A DNA stretch of 34,730 nt from a virus. Position numbers and translations under genes: made by a program. The notes below the pieces were generated by a model, which did no database searches, was not told the origin of the DNA, and saw only the letters and a list, made by a program, of their open reading frames with translations. The DNA lies in the IMG/VR virus record IMGVR_UViG_3300048930_000050, positions 1-34,730 of that record. One strand, given 5' to 3'. Below, piece by piece: positions 7,958 to 15,746 of this stretch; position 1 is the first letter of the stretch; each line of letters opens with the position of its first letter.

Positions 7958-9644
7958 CCACGTCCAGATCGCTCTCGAGTACGCGAAGGCCGCGGTCAAG
8001 GACAAGAAGGGACGCAGGCACGGGAGGCTGATCCGCCAGGCGGCGCAGCGGTTCCTGGACGACCTGAAGCGGGCGAGGCGCAAGGGCTGCGCGTTCCGGT
8101 TCGACCCGGCCGAGGCGTCCATGGCGTGCGTGTTCATCGAGCTGCTGCCGCACGTCGAGGGCGTGTGGGATCACCCGACCATCATTCTGCACCCGGCGCA
8201 GTGCTTCTTCGTCGTGCAGTTGTTCGGGTTCCGGCTGCGCGCGACCGGAGGGCGGCGGTTCACCTCTGCTCTGTACGCCACGGCGCGGAAGTCCGGCAAG
8301 TCGACGCTGGCCGCTGCGATCCTGCTCTATTGCGAGTGCTGCGAGGACGAGCCCGGGGCCCAGGTGATCTCGGCGGCGACCACATACCCGCAGGCGGCCA
8401 TCATCTTCAACGTCGCGAAGCGGATGGTCGAGCGCGAGCCGGATCTGCGTGATGCGTTCGGCCTGCAGGTCTGGGCGAAGGCGATCAGCCGGTTCGAGGC
8501 CGGGTCGACGTTCAAGCCGATCCACGCGAAGGCATCGACCCAGGACGGCCTGAACCCGTCGCACGTCGGGCTGGACGAGATCCACGCGCACAAGACGCCT
8601 GACCTGTTGAACGTCCTGACGTCGGCGGCCGGGGCGCGCGGGAATCCGCTGTGGCTCTACACGACCACCGAGGGTTACATCAACGCCGGGCCGTGGGGCG
8701 AGTTGCGGCACTTCGCGCGCCAGTTGCTCGACGGGGTATTCGGCGACGACGCCGATCACTTTCTGGCGCTGATCTTCGCGATCGACAAGGACGACGGCGA
8801 CTTCGACGAGTCGGCATGGGTGAAGGCGAACCCGCTCATCGACGTGAACCCGCACCTGCTGACGGCGATCCGGAAGGAGGCGACGGAGGCCAAGGCCATG
8901 CCGTCGAAGCTGGCCGAGTTCCAGATCAAGCGCCTGAACCGGCCGGCGTCGTCCGCGAGCGGCTGGATCGTCATGCCGCGCTGGCAGCAATGCGACGGGC
9001 CGGTCGACCTCGATGCGCTGAGGACGGTCCCCTGCCACATGGGTATCGACCTCGCGAGCACGGGCGACCTGACTTCGATGCGGCTGGTCTGGCGGATGGG
9101 CGACCAGGTCTACACCTGGGGCCGGCGCTGGGTCCCGGAGGGCGCGGTGCGGCAGCGCACGGAGCGCGGCACGGTGCCCTATGCCGGGTGGGTGGCTGCG
9201 GGATACCTGGAGCAGACAGAGGGCGACGTCACCGACTACGGGGTGATCGAGGATGCGGTCGTCGACGCATTCGAGCAGTTCAACATCGTGCAGATCGCCT
9301 ACGACCGCTGGAACGCGACGGACCTGGTGAACCGCCTGGTCGAGCGCGACCTGCCGATGATCGAGTTCGTGCAGGGGACCAAGAGCTACCACCCTGCCAT
9401 GCAGGAACTCGAGCGCCTCTACATGGCTGGGAAGCTATCGCACGGCGGGGACCCGGTGCTGACCTGGTGCGCCGCGAACATCGTGGCCAGGCGCGACCAG
9501 AACTTGAACATGGCGCCGGACAAGAAGCGGTCCGCGGACAAGATCGACGACATGGCCGCGCTGCTGATGGCGCTCGGCGTCGGGATGACCGCCGAGACCG
9601 AAGACGACATCACTGATTTCCTACGGAGCCCGCTGATCGCATGA
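7950..9644 (+). CDS. terL: Terminase large subunit
   Basis: 564 residues from a GTG at 7950. The N-terminal ATPase has Walker A TARKSGKST (about 111-119) and Walker B VGLDEIHAH (about 206-214, D209-E210), followed by a coupling-type LTSAAGARGNP stretch. The C-terminal RNase H-like nuclease has its first acidic residue in MGIDLAST (about 363-370), a YDRWNA segment, and a final acidic pair in DKIDDMAALLMALG. This is the packaging motor that translocates DNA into the prohead and cuts it at each end. It is of the phage 'Terminase_1' type that usually travels with P27 small subunits and HK97 portals. ATGA overlap couples it to the portal gene. Confidence 0.95.
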   Translation: MRDHVQIALEYAKAAVKDKKGRRHGRLIRQAAQRFLDDLKRARRKGCAFRFDPAEASMACVFIELLPHVEGVWDHPTIILHPAQCFFVVQLFGFRLRATGGRRFTSALYATARKSGKSTLAAAILLYCECCEDEPGAQVISAATTYPQAAIIFNVAKRMVEREPDLRDAFGLQVWAKAISRFEAGSTFKPIHAKASTQDGLNPSHVGLDEIHAHKTPDLLNVLTSAAGARGNPLWLYTTTEGYINAGPWGELRHFARQLLDGVFGDDADHFLALIFAIDKDDGDFDESAWVKANPLIDVNPHLLTAIRKEATEAKAMPSKLAEFQIKRLNRPASSASGWIVMPRWQQCDGPVDLDALRTVPCHMGIDLASTGDLTSMRLVWRMGDQVYTWGRRWVPEGAVRQRTERGTVPYAGWVAAGYLEQTEGDVTDYGVIEDAVVDAFEQFNIVQIAYDRWNATDLVNRLVERDLPMIEFVQGTKSYHPAMQELERLYMAGKLSHGGDPVLTWCAANIVARRDQNLNMAPDKKRSADKIDDMAALLMALGVGMTAETEDDITDFLRSPLIA

Positions 9645-10939
9645 GCAAACGACCAGGACAACCCGGCCGGCTGCGGTCCGCAGTGCTTTCGTGGCTCGGG
9701 CTCACGCCGGAGTTCATCGAGGAGTGGGGCACCCTCTCGAGCCGGATCGGCACCACGTCGACGTCTGGCAACACCGTCACCGACGACGTGATGCTGTCGC
9801 TGTCGGCGGTCTGGGCCTGCACGCGGCTGGTATCCGAGACGATCGCGACGCTTCCTCTCGGCATGTACGAGCGGGTCGGGACCGGCAAGCGCTACGCGCC
9901 GCAGCACCCGCTGCACTCGATCATTCACGACATACCGAACCCTGGCACCACCGCGGCAGTGCACTGGGAATCGACGGTCGCGGCGATGCTGCTGCGCGGC
10001 AATGGCCGCGCCGAGAAGTTGATGGTCAATGGCAGGCTGGTCGGGCTCAACTTCCTGAACCCGCGCTACCTGACCGTGCATCGCAGCCCCACCGGCGCGA
10101 AGGAGTACCGCTACACGGACGACGCCGGCCGGCAGCGGATCATCCCGGAGTCGAGCATCTGGACCGTGCCTGGCTTCAGCCTGAACGGGTACGACGGCGT
10201 CTCGGTGATCTACTACGGGGCGAACGTGTTCGGCGCGGCACGCGCGGCAGAGGACGCAGCGGCCTCGACGTTCAAGAACGGTCTGCTCCCGACTACCTAC
10301 TTCAAGATGGCGCAGGTGCTGAAGCCCGAGCAGCGCGCGGAGTTCCGCTCGAACCTCGAGGCCATCAGCGGCGCGCTCAACGCCGGCAAGTCGCCGCTGC
10401 TCGAAGGCGGGATGGAGGTCGGCAACGTCGGCATCAACCCGGATGACGCGCAGTTGCTGGAGTCGCGCGCATTCAGCGTGGAGGAGGTTTGCCGCTGGTT
10501 CCGCGTCCCGCCGTTCATGGTCGGCCATAGCGAGAAGTCGACGAGCTGGGGCACCGGGATCGAGCAGCAGATGATCGGGTTCCTGACTTTCACGCTGGCG
10601 CCCTGGCTGCGCCGGATCGAGCAGGCGATCAGCAAGGACCTCATGAGCCCGGCGGATCGCCAGCGGTTCTACCCGAAGTTCAGCGTGGAGGGCCTGCTGC
10701 GCGCGGACAGCACGGCTCGCGGCTCGTTCTACGCCTCCATGGTGAACAACGGCATCCTGACCCGGGACGAGGTCCGCGAGCTCGAGGACCGCGAGCCGAT
10801 GGGCGGCAACGCTGCAGTGCTCACGGTCCAGTCGGCCATGGCGCCGCTCGACGCGCTCGGCCAGCAACCGGACGCCCAACTCCGCGCCACGATGCGCTCA
10901 CTCCTCGGCCTCGAGGACAACGTAGGGAACGAACGATGA
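9641..10939 (+). CDS. Portal protein, HK97 family
   Basis: 432 residues, typical length. Family features: SLSAVWACTRLVSETIATLPLG near the N-terminus, YRYTDD and the wing region, SVIYYGANVFGAARAAEDAA, and the stem/clip region FSVEEVCRWFRVPPFMVGH. After this comes LTFTLAPWLRRIEQAI. The C-terminal tail is a Gln/Ala-rich helix. It forms the dodecameric ring at the capsid vertex through which DNA passes and to which the tail attaches. ATGA overlaps lie on both sides (with terminase and protease). Confidence 0.95.
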   Translation: MSKRPGQPGRLRSAVLSWLGLTPEFIEEWGTLSSRIGTTSTSGNTVTDDVMLSLSAVWACTRLVSETIATLPLGMYERVGTGKRYAPQHPLHSIIHDIPNPGTTAAVHWESTVAAMLLRGNGRAEKLMVNGRLVGLNFLNPRYLTVHRSPTGAKEYRYTDDAGRQRIIPESSIWTVPGFSLNGYDGVSVIYYGANVFGAARAAEDAAASTFKNGLLPTTYFKMAQVLKPEQRAEFRSNLEAISGALNAGKSPLLEGGMEVGNVGINPDDAQLLESRAFSVEEVCRWFRVPPFMVGHSEKSTSWGTGIEQQMIGFLTFTLAPWLRRIEQAISKDLMSPADRQRFYPKFSVEGLLRADSTARGSFYASMVNNGILTRDEVRELEDREPMGGNAAVLTVQSAMAPLDALGQQPDAQLRATMRSLLGLEDNVGNER

Positions 10940-11778
10940 AGCGAGTATTCAGCCGCGCGCCTGAAGGGCTGCGCAGCGAGGTTTCGCAGGGCGCGCTGGG
11001 CCGCTGGAACCCCGCGATCCAAGCCGCCGAGAAGGACGACGACCGCACCATCAGCATGTACGACGTCATCGGCCAGGACTGGTGGACTGGCGAGGGCGTG
11101 ACCGCGAAGCGGGTCGCCGGCGCGCTGCGGTCGCTCGGCAAGGGCCCGGTCACGGTGAACCTGAACAGCCCGGGCGGCGACATGTTCGAGGGGATCGCGA
11201 TCTACAACCTGCTGAAGGAACACCCCGGCGACGTCACCGTGAGGGTGCTCGGCATCGCGGCCTCCGCGGCCTCGGTGATCGCCATGGCGGGAGACCGGGT
11301 GCAGGTCGGGCGCGGCGCGTTCCTGATGATCCACAACGCCTCGGTGATGGCGGCCGGCAACCGCAACGACCTGGTGGAAATCGCCGACTGGCTGGAGCCG
11401 TTCGACGCCGCGATGGCCGAGATCTACGCCGAGCGCACCGGCATGGACGCCAAGCGCGTCGCCAAGCTGATGGACGCCGAAACCTACATGAACGCATCGG
11501 CCGCGGTCGAGGACGGGTTCGCCGACGAGGTGCTCGGCGACGAAGCGGTCAAGGAGGGCGAGAAGGCCACGGCGAGCGCCGTGCGCCGGGTCGAGGCCGC
11601 TCTGCGCGGCGCTGGCCTGCCGCGATCCGAGGCCATGCGGATCCTTTCCGAAATCAAGTCCGGCCTGAGCGATTCGGCCGGCGGCGGCGGCGAGCCGCGA
11701 CGCATCCTGAGCGACTCGGGTGCATGGCAGACCCTGGCGGCCAGAGCCGCCGCGATGACCCTGACAGTACCCAAGTAA
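10936..11778 (+). CDS. Prohead protease, ClpP-like S14 type
   Basis: 280 residues. The ClpP fold is clear: VTVNLNSPGGDMFEGIAIYN (about 72-91) and the nucleophile Ser110 in LGIAASAASVIAMAG, equivalent to the GxAAS of ClpP. His133 is in FLMIHNAS, and a YMNASAAVEDGFADEV tail is the usual end of the protease core. About 80 further residues rich in Arg and Ala may act as an internal scaffold or delta-like domain. In HK97-like phages this enzyme matures the capsid by cutting the major capsid protein N-terminus and then itself. It lies between portal and capsid, as expected, with a short gap containing the capsid Shine-Dalgarno sequence. Confidence 0.93.
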   Translation: MKRVFSRAPEGLRSEVSQGALGRWNPAIQAAEKDDDRTISMYDVIGQDWWTGEGVTAKRVAGALRSLGKGPVTVNLNSPGGDMFEGIAIYNLLKEHPGDVTVRVLGIAASAASVIAMAGDRVQVGRGAFLMIHNASVMAAGNRNDLVEIADWLEPFDAAMAEIYAERTGMDAKRVAKLMDAETYMNASAAVEDGFADEVLGDEAVKEGEKATASAVRRVEAALRGAGLPRSEAMRILSEIKSGLSDSAGGGGEPRRILSDSGAWQTLAARAAAMTLTVPK

Positions 11779-11790
11779 GGAGGTCCAGAA

Positions 11791-12978
11791 ATGGAACCCA
11801 TCGAGAAGATCCAGGCGAGCCTGGACAAAGTGGACGCACAGATCAAGGAGTTCGGCGAGTTCGCCCGGGCCGAGATCGACAAGCACGGCAAGCTCAGCGC
11901 CGAGACGCGAGAGCGTGTCGACGCGCTCCTGACCACGCAGGGCGAGCTGATGGCCCGTCTGCAGACTGCAGAGCAGCTCGTTGCCACCCTGAACCAGGGC
12001 GGCATGGGCGCGGGCCGCCCGCTGTCCGTCGGCGAACAGGTGGCGATGGCTGAGGAATATCGGGCCTTCGCCGCGAACCCGCGCGGCACGTTCCGGATGC
12101 CCGTGCAGGCGGCGGTCACGTCCGGCTCCGGCTCCGGCGCAGACCTGATCGTCCCGCAGCGGCTGCCCGGGATCATTGCGCCCGGCCTGCAGCGCCTGAC
12201 CGTCCGCGACCTGCTGAGCTGGGGTCGCACGGCGAGCAACAGCGTCGAGTTCGCGCGCGAGCTGGTTTACACCAACGCCGCGGACGTGGTGTCGGAGAAC
12301 CCGTCGAGCTACAAGCCGGAATCGAACATCACGTTCGAGGCGGCCAGCGCGCCGGTCGCCACCATCGCCCACTGGGTGCCGGCCTCCCGGCAGGTGCTGG
12401 CCGACGTGCCGATGCTGACCTCGTACATCGACGGTCGGCTGCGGTACGGCCTGAAGCTGGTCGAGGAAGACCAACTGCTGAACGGCAGCGGCGTCGGCCT
12501 CAACATCGACGGACTGGTCACGCAGGCGACGTCCTACAGCAACCCGGGCGTGGTGGTCGATGACGAGACCCGCATCGACCGACTGCGTCTGGCGCTGTTG
12601 CAGGTGGAGCTGGCGGAATACTTCGCCGACGGGATCGTGCTGTCGCCGATCGACTGGGCAGCCATCGAGCTGCTCAAGACCAGCGACAACGCCTACCTGT
12701 TCGCGAACCCGCGGGCCATGACCACGCCGACCCTCTGGGGTCGCAACGTGGTTCCCACGCAGTCCATGTCGGCCGGCGACTTCCTGGTCGGCTCGTTCGC
12801 CATGGGCGCGCAGGGATGGGATCGCGAGGACGCGAGCGTGATGATCTCGCTCGAGGACCGCGACAACTTCGTGAAGAACATGGTCACGATCCTCTGCGAG
12901 GAGCGCGTCGCGCTGACGGTCTACCGTCCGGCGGCGTTCGTGACCGGGGACTTCGACGACCTCGACGCTTCGGCGTGA
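11791..12978 (+). CDS. Major capsid protein, HK97 gp5 family
   Basis: 395 residues with an excellent Shine-Dalgarno sequence (AAGGAGG) before the ATG. Residues 1-70 form the charged coiled-coil delta domain (IEKIQASLDKVDAQIKEFGE) that acts as built-in scaffold; no separate scaffold gene is present. The cut by the prohead protease probably falls near 100-115, around RGTFRMPVQAAVTSG. The HK97 fold follows, with GADLIVPQRLPGI, AHWVPASRQVLADVP and LNGSG, plus LFANPRAMTTPTLWGRNVV in the axial domain. The C-terminus ends VTGDFDDLDASA. A strong hairpin follows the stop. Confidence 0.95.
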   Translation: MEPIEKIQASLDKVDAQIKEFGEFARAEIDKHGKLSAETRERVDALLTTQGELMARLQTAEQLVATLNQGGMGAGRPLSVGEQVAMAEEYRAFAANPRGTFRMPVQAAVTSGSGSGADLIVPQRLPGIIAPGLQRLTVRDLLSWGRTASNSVEFARELVYTNAADVVSENPSSYKPESNITFEAASAPVATIAHWVPASRQVLADVPMLTSYIDGRLRYGLKLVEEDQLLNGSGVGLNIDGLVTQATSYSNPGVVVDDETRIDRLRLALLQVELAEYFADGIVLSPIDWAAIELLKTSDNAYLFANPRAMTTPTLWGRNVVPTQSMSAGDFLVGSFAMGAQGWDREDASVMISLEDRDNFVKNMVTILCEERVALTVYRPAAFVTGDFDDLDASA

Positions 12979-12984
12979 TGAGGA

Positions 12985-13013
12985 CCGGGAGGGCTTCGGC
13001 CCTCCCGGCACTT
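12985..13013 (+). terminator. UUCG-loop hairpin after the capsid gene
   Basis: A perfect 10-bp stem, CCGGGAGGGC (12985-12994) and GCCCTCCCGG (12999-13008), closes a TTCG tetraloop. It is followed by CACTTT, a weak T tract. The very stable hairpin right after the capsid stop suggests partial termination or protection of the capsid mRNA 3' end, so that capsid is made in excess over the downstream connector and tail genes. Full termination is unlikely because the operon continues. Confidence 0.7.
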
Positions 13014-13024
13014 TCGGGGGTGCC

Positions 13025-13282
13025 ATGTTCGAAGTTCGAGCGATCAAGTCTTTCGCGCACAACGGCGGCAAGCGCCGGGGTGACAGGTTTCGGGTATCGG
13101 CCCGCGACGCGCTGGATCTGGAGCGCAAGGGGCTGGTGGAAGTGATCAGGGACATGGAAGTCCCTCGGGTGGCCGTTGGCGCGAAGTCGTCTGCATCGCC
13201 AGCGGACCCAGTCTCACCGCAGACGACTGCCGAGCCGTCCAAGCGTGGCGGGCGGCGGAAGAAGATCGAGGAGTCGTCGTAA
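13025..13282 (+). CDS. Small hypothetical protein after the capsid gene
   Basis: 85 residues from the ATG at 13025, with a GGGGG tract just upstream. The first 45 residues (KSFAHNGGKRRGDRF, then LERKGLVEVI) follow a pattern common in small proteins after HK97-type capsid genes, an SH3-like start ending in 'KGLVE'. The last 35 residues are low-complexity (Ser, Pro, Lys) and overlap, in another frame, a region that looks conserved for the next gene. The true functional part is therefore probably the first 45-50 residues. The role is unknown, perhaps capsid or connector related. Confidence 0.6.
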   Translation: MFEVRAIKSFAHNGGKRRGDRFRVSARDALDLERKGLVEVIRDMEVPRVAVGAKSSASPADPVSPQTTAEPSKRGGRRKKIEESS

Positions 13283-13317
13283 CCAACACGACGTTCCGTG
13301 CCGCCCCCTGGGCGGAC

Positions 13318-13764
13318 GTGCTCTACGCGATGGACCGGCAATGGTGGAAGGTCTACCACGCCGAGGCCGCGCGCGAGTTCCAGGGGCAGATGGTTGCCCC
13401 CGTCAAGATCGATTACCCCGGCGTGCAGTCGCTGAAGTTCCGGCCGTGCAGGAACAGCGGCGAGGGCGCAATCGCGCTGGCGGCGCACATGGGCGCTCGC
13501 TCGATCGTGCTGCTCGGGTACGACTGCCAGCACACTGGCGGGCGGGCGCACTGGCACCCGGACCATCCGGGGCTTGGCAACGCGAAGGGCTGCGAGAAGT
13601 GGCCCGAGCAGTTCCGCAAGCTGGCCCACTTTCTCGGGCCGGGCATTCGAGTGGTCAACGCGACGCGCATCACGGCGCTGCACGTCTGGCCGCGCATCAG
13701 TCTCGAGGAGGCGCTGAGTGATCGAACTGGAAGTGGTGAAGGATCGCTTGCACGTTGTGCATGA
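13318..13764 (+). CDS. GPSL-motif protein, 5' end without a start codon
   Basis: From the first available start (GTG at 13318) the product is 148 residues. However, the same frame is open back to 13084, and the part just upstream reads VVCIASGPSLTADDC and then RGVVVTNTTFRAAPWADV. This looks like the real N-terminus: a GPSL motif as in DUF115-type and related phage proteins. No ATG, GTG, TTG or CTG exists between 13084 and 13318, so the start is unresolved (-1 frameshift from the preceding gene, a rare codon such as ATC, or a sequence indel). The visible part has a Rossmann-like ARSIVLLGYDCQH, a WHPDHPGLGN loop and a C-terminal NATRITALHVWPRISLEEAL. The function is unknown; a nucleotide-sugar-related role is a guess. 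It overlaps the next gene by 47 bases. Confidence 0.55.
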   Translation: MLYAMDRQWWKVYHAEAAREFQGQMVAPVKIDYPGVQSLKFRPCRNSGEGAIALAAHMGARSIVLLGYDCQHTGGRAHWHPDHPGLGNAKGCEKWPEQFRKLAHFLGPGIRVVNATRITALHVWPRISLEEALSDRTGSGEGSLARCA

Positions 13765-14047
13765 CGCCGACGACGAGATGATCCAGCGCCTGCTGGACGC
13801 CGCGGAGGATGAGGCGCTGCGGTTCCTGAATCGGGCCTATCTGCCGACGCTGCCGCAGGACTGGCCGACGTCCGAGGGCGACGAGGATGTGCCGTCGTCA
13901 GACGACCCGGTGGCGCCGGTAGTCGTCGAGGCTGTCTGCCTGCTGGTGATGGCTGGCTATGGAGCGATGACCGCGGACGAGATGACCAAGCTGCGGGACG
14001 TGGCCTTCGCGAAGCTGCACCCGTACCGCGTGGGGCTCGGGGTATGA
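13718..14047 (+). CDS. Head-tail connector protein, gp6-like
   Basis: 109 residues from a GTG at 13718, supported by GAGGAG at 13705-13710. The all-helical pattern (DEMIQRLLDAAEDEALRFLN, later VVVEAVCLLVMAGYGAM) fits the HK97 gp6/'phage gp6-like connector' family. In this family an N-terminal helical bundle is followed by an LHPYR-type end: here AKLHPYRVGLGV. It would bind under the portal as the first connector ring. Its start lies 47 bases inside the preceding gene, and ATGA couples it to the next one. Confidence 0.8.
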   Translation: MIELEVVKDRLHVVHDADDEMIQRLLDAAEDEALRFLNRAYLPTLPQDWPTSEGDEDVPSSDDPVAPVVVEAVCLLVMAGYGAMTADEMTKLRDVAFAKLHPYRVGLGV

Positions 14048-14403
14048 CGATACTGGGCCAGCGCCTGCGGCACCGCATCACGTTCGAGGAGCAGGTCGAG
14101 GAGCAGGACAGCGAGGGGAACACCACGATCGGGTGGGACACCGCGCTGCTGAACTCGGCGATGCCGCTGGAGGACATCCCTGCCGAGGTGCTGACCGGGC
14201 CGGGCCGCGAGGTGATCGCGGCCGACTCGAAGCGTGGCGAAGTGGTGGCGCGGATCAATCTGCGCTGGTTCCCAGGCCTCGACCATTCCTGGCGGATCGT
14301 CCACGGCGAGACGATCTACAACATCGAAAGCATAGAGACGGACGCCACCGGCCGGATGGAATACCGGCTGCGGTGCTCCGCGGGGGTAAATGATGGCCAA
14401 TAG
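14044..14403 (+). CDS. Head-tail joining protein (head closure)
   Basis: 119 residues. It has the 'Phage_H_T_join' pattern: LGQRLRHRITFEEQVEEQDS at the start, a W-DT strand, then a basic AADSKRGEVVARINLRWFPG core and HSWRIVHGETIYNIESIE towards the end. This SPP1 gp16/lambda gpFII-like beta barrel closes the connector and binds the tail. It is coupled by ATGA to the connector gene and overlaps the next small gene by 14 bases. Confidence 0.85.
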   Translation: MTILGQRLRHRITFEEQVEEQDSEGNTTIGWDTALLNSAMPLEDIPAEVLTGPGREVIAADSKRGEVVARINLRWFPGLDHSWRIVHGETIYNIESIETDATGRMEYRLRCSAGVNDGQ

Positions 14404-14596
14404 CAAACTGGTTGTGCGGCGGAATGCGGCATGGCTGCTCGCTCTGCACGATGCCGAAACGGGCGAGATGCTCCCTGCGCAGGCGGACCTTCGCATTGAG
14501 CAGGATCCGCGTGATCTCACCAAAGTTGTCGTCACGTTCTACGCGTCACCTCTGGTCGGCCAGGCGGTGGCGATCGAAGTGGACGATCTGGCGTGA
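14390..14596 (+). CDS. Small hypothetical protein
   Basis: 68 residues; two adjacent ATGs (14390 and 14393) follow a GGGGG tract, and the second has better spacing. The sequence is a short beta-rich domain (KLVVRRNAAWLLALHDAETG, then a LTKVVVTFY strand). It is at the border between the core connector genes and the accessory enzymes, overlapping genes on both sides. It is not recognised. Confidence 0.55.
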   Translation: MMANSKLVVRRNAAWLLALHDAETGEMLPAQADLRIEQDPRDLTKVVVTFYASPLVGQAVAIEVDDLA

Positions 14597-15480
14597 CCAA
14601 TCTTTTCGTTCTCGATGAGCGGCAGGTCTGGTGGCAGGCCATCATCGAAGCCGGCGCCCGCCACGGCTACACCGGCAAGCGGATCATGCGCGGCCGCGAG
14701 ACGCAGGGGCAGAGCGGGATCGGGTTCATCCGTCCGCACGCGGACCCACGCCGTCTGCCGTTCAACCGGACCGACTACGTCGAGATGGCGCAAGGCCTGA
14801 CGATGATTCAGGACGTCGATCAGGTGTGGTGCTATGAGGACAAGAGCCGCCAGTTCTTCCAGTGGGGGCGCTGGATGCCCGAAACGGTGGTGCTGACCCA
14901 CGCGGCCAAGGCCATCGACTACGTGCGCCGCTCGGCGTATCCCCTCGTCAGCAAGGCCGACCAGGGCGCGTCGAGCGTCAACGTGCGCATCCTGAAGGAC
15001 CGGCGCGAAGCGGAGCGCCATGTGCGGCAGGCGTTCGGGCCGGGCATCGTCGTGGACTGCTGTTCAGGCGGCGCGAAGGTGAAGCAGAAGGGCTACGTGT
15101 ACCTGCAGCGGTTCATCCCGCACCAGGTGACTTGGCGCGTCAACGCGATCGGCAACGGTCGGGCGATCTTCAAGCGGTACTGCTACAAGGACCGGCCGGT
15201 GGCGCAGACCGGCAACGTCGAGCCGGTGATGGAACTGGACGACCAGACCGAATCGCTGCTCGAGTTCGCCGACTCGATCTTCGCGGCGCTCGGAACCAAG
15301 TGGTGCGCGCTGGACATTCTACGGGACGGGGACCAATGGAAGCTGCTGGAAACAAGCCTGGCGTGGCCGTGGCCATCGCCGGGGCGATGCAACGACGCGC
15401 CGATATTCAGGACGGGCCGGAAGTGGATCGAGATATTCGACGCGATGTTCGAGGAGATCGAGAGCGGGACGTGGGATTGA
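14593..15480 (+). CDS. ATP-grasp family ligase
   Basis: 295 residues from a GTG at 14593, overlapping the previous stop. The order of motifs is that of RimK-like ATP-grasp enzymes: an N-terminal alpha/beta domain; YPLVSKADQGASSVNV with the ATP-binding K121 and the G-A-S-S loop (125-128); and KGYVYLQRFIPHQVTWRV with the adenine-contacting strand and R182. The metal-binding end follows, with D241 in CALDILRDG and E253 in KLLETS; the Asn that usually follows is Ser here. Such enzymes join a carboxylate to an amine or amino acid using ATP. The substrate is unknown. It sits inside the head-tail operon together with a membrane protein and a glycosyltransferase, suggesting a small modification pathway. 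Confidence 0.75.
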   Translation: MTNLFVLDERQVWWQAIIEAGARHGYTGKRIMRGRETQGQSGIGFIRPHADPRRLPFNRTDYVEMAQGLTMIQDVDQVWCYEDKSRQFFQWGRWMPETVVLTHAAKAIDYVRRSAYPLVSKADQGASSVNVRILKDRREAERHVRQAFGPGIVVDCCSGGAKVKQKGYVYLQRFIPHQVTWRVNAIGNGRAIFKRYCYKDRPVAQTGNVEPVMELDDQTESLLEFADSIFAALGTKWCALDILRDGDQWKLLETSLAWPWPSPGRCNDAPIFRTGRKWIEIFDAMFEEIESGTWD

Positions 15481-15746
15481 TCTTGCTGGCGAGGGTCTGC
15501 GCCCTGGTTATCGCGGTGAACATGCTGGTCGCGGCGATCCTGTTCATGCCATGGATCCGCCGGCGCGAGACCTTCTCGGGACTGATGGGGCGATGGTTCG
15601 CGACCGAAACCGGCGCGAAGGGCCGCATTGCCGGCGCGCTGATCCCGCTGATCGACACCGTCGTATTCTGGGAGCGCAACCACTGCGCCAAGACGTACCG
15701 GGAGGAGCGGCAGGCTCGGGCCGTTCTGTACGGGGAGACCGAGTAG
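15477..15746 (+). CDS. Small membrane protein between ATP-grasp and glycosyltransferase
   Basis: 89 residues from a TTG at 15477 that overlaps the preceding stop (TTGA); GTG at 15516 and ATG at 15522 are later alternatives. A hydrophobic segment at about residues 2-24 (ILLARVCALVIAVNMLVAA) is followed by a basic loop (PWIRRRE), so one membrane span with a cytoplasmic basic end is likely. A second amphipathic stretch, AGALIPLIDTVVFW, lies at about 54-67. The C-terminus is charged (REERQARAVLYG). Its stop overlaps the next GTG start. It may anchor or cooperate with the enzymes on either side. Confidence 0.65.
   Translation: MILLARVCALVIAVNMLVAAILFMPWIRRRETFSGLMGRWFATETGAKGRIAGALIPLIDTVVFWERNHCAKTYREERQARAVLYGETE

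Noticed and set aside
10729-13683. A 984-codon open frame on the minus strand, and similar long antisense frames at 7938-9392, 19196-20572 and 24745-26457
   Set aside because: They lie exactly opposite well-recognised terminase, portal, capsid, tape measure and spike genes, are Arg/His/Leu/Val-rich without domains, and are typical antisense shadows in GC-rich DNA.
14862-15746. A single 294-residue protein in the frame that ends at 15746
   Set aside because: Upstream of 15477 the frame is the shadow of the ATP-grasp gene; the real product is the short membrane protein starting at TTG 15477.
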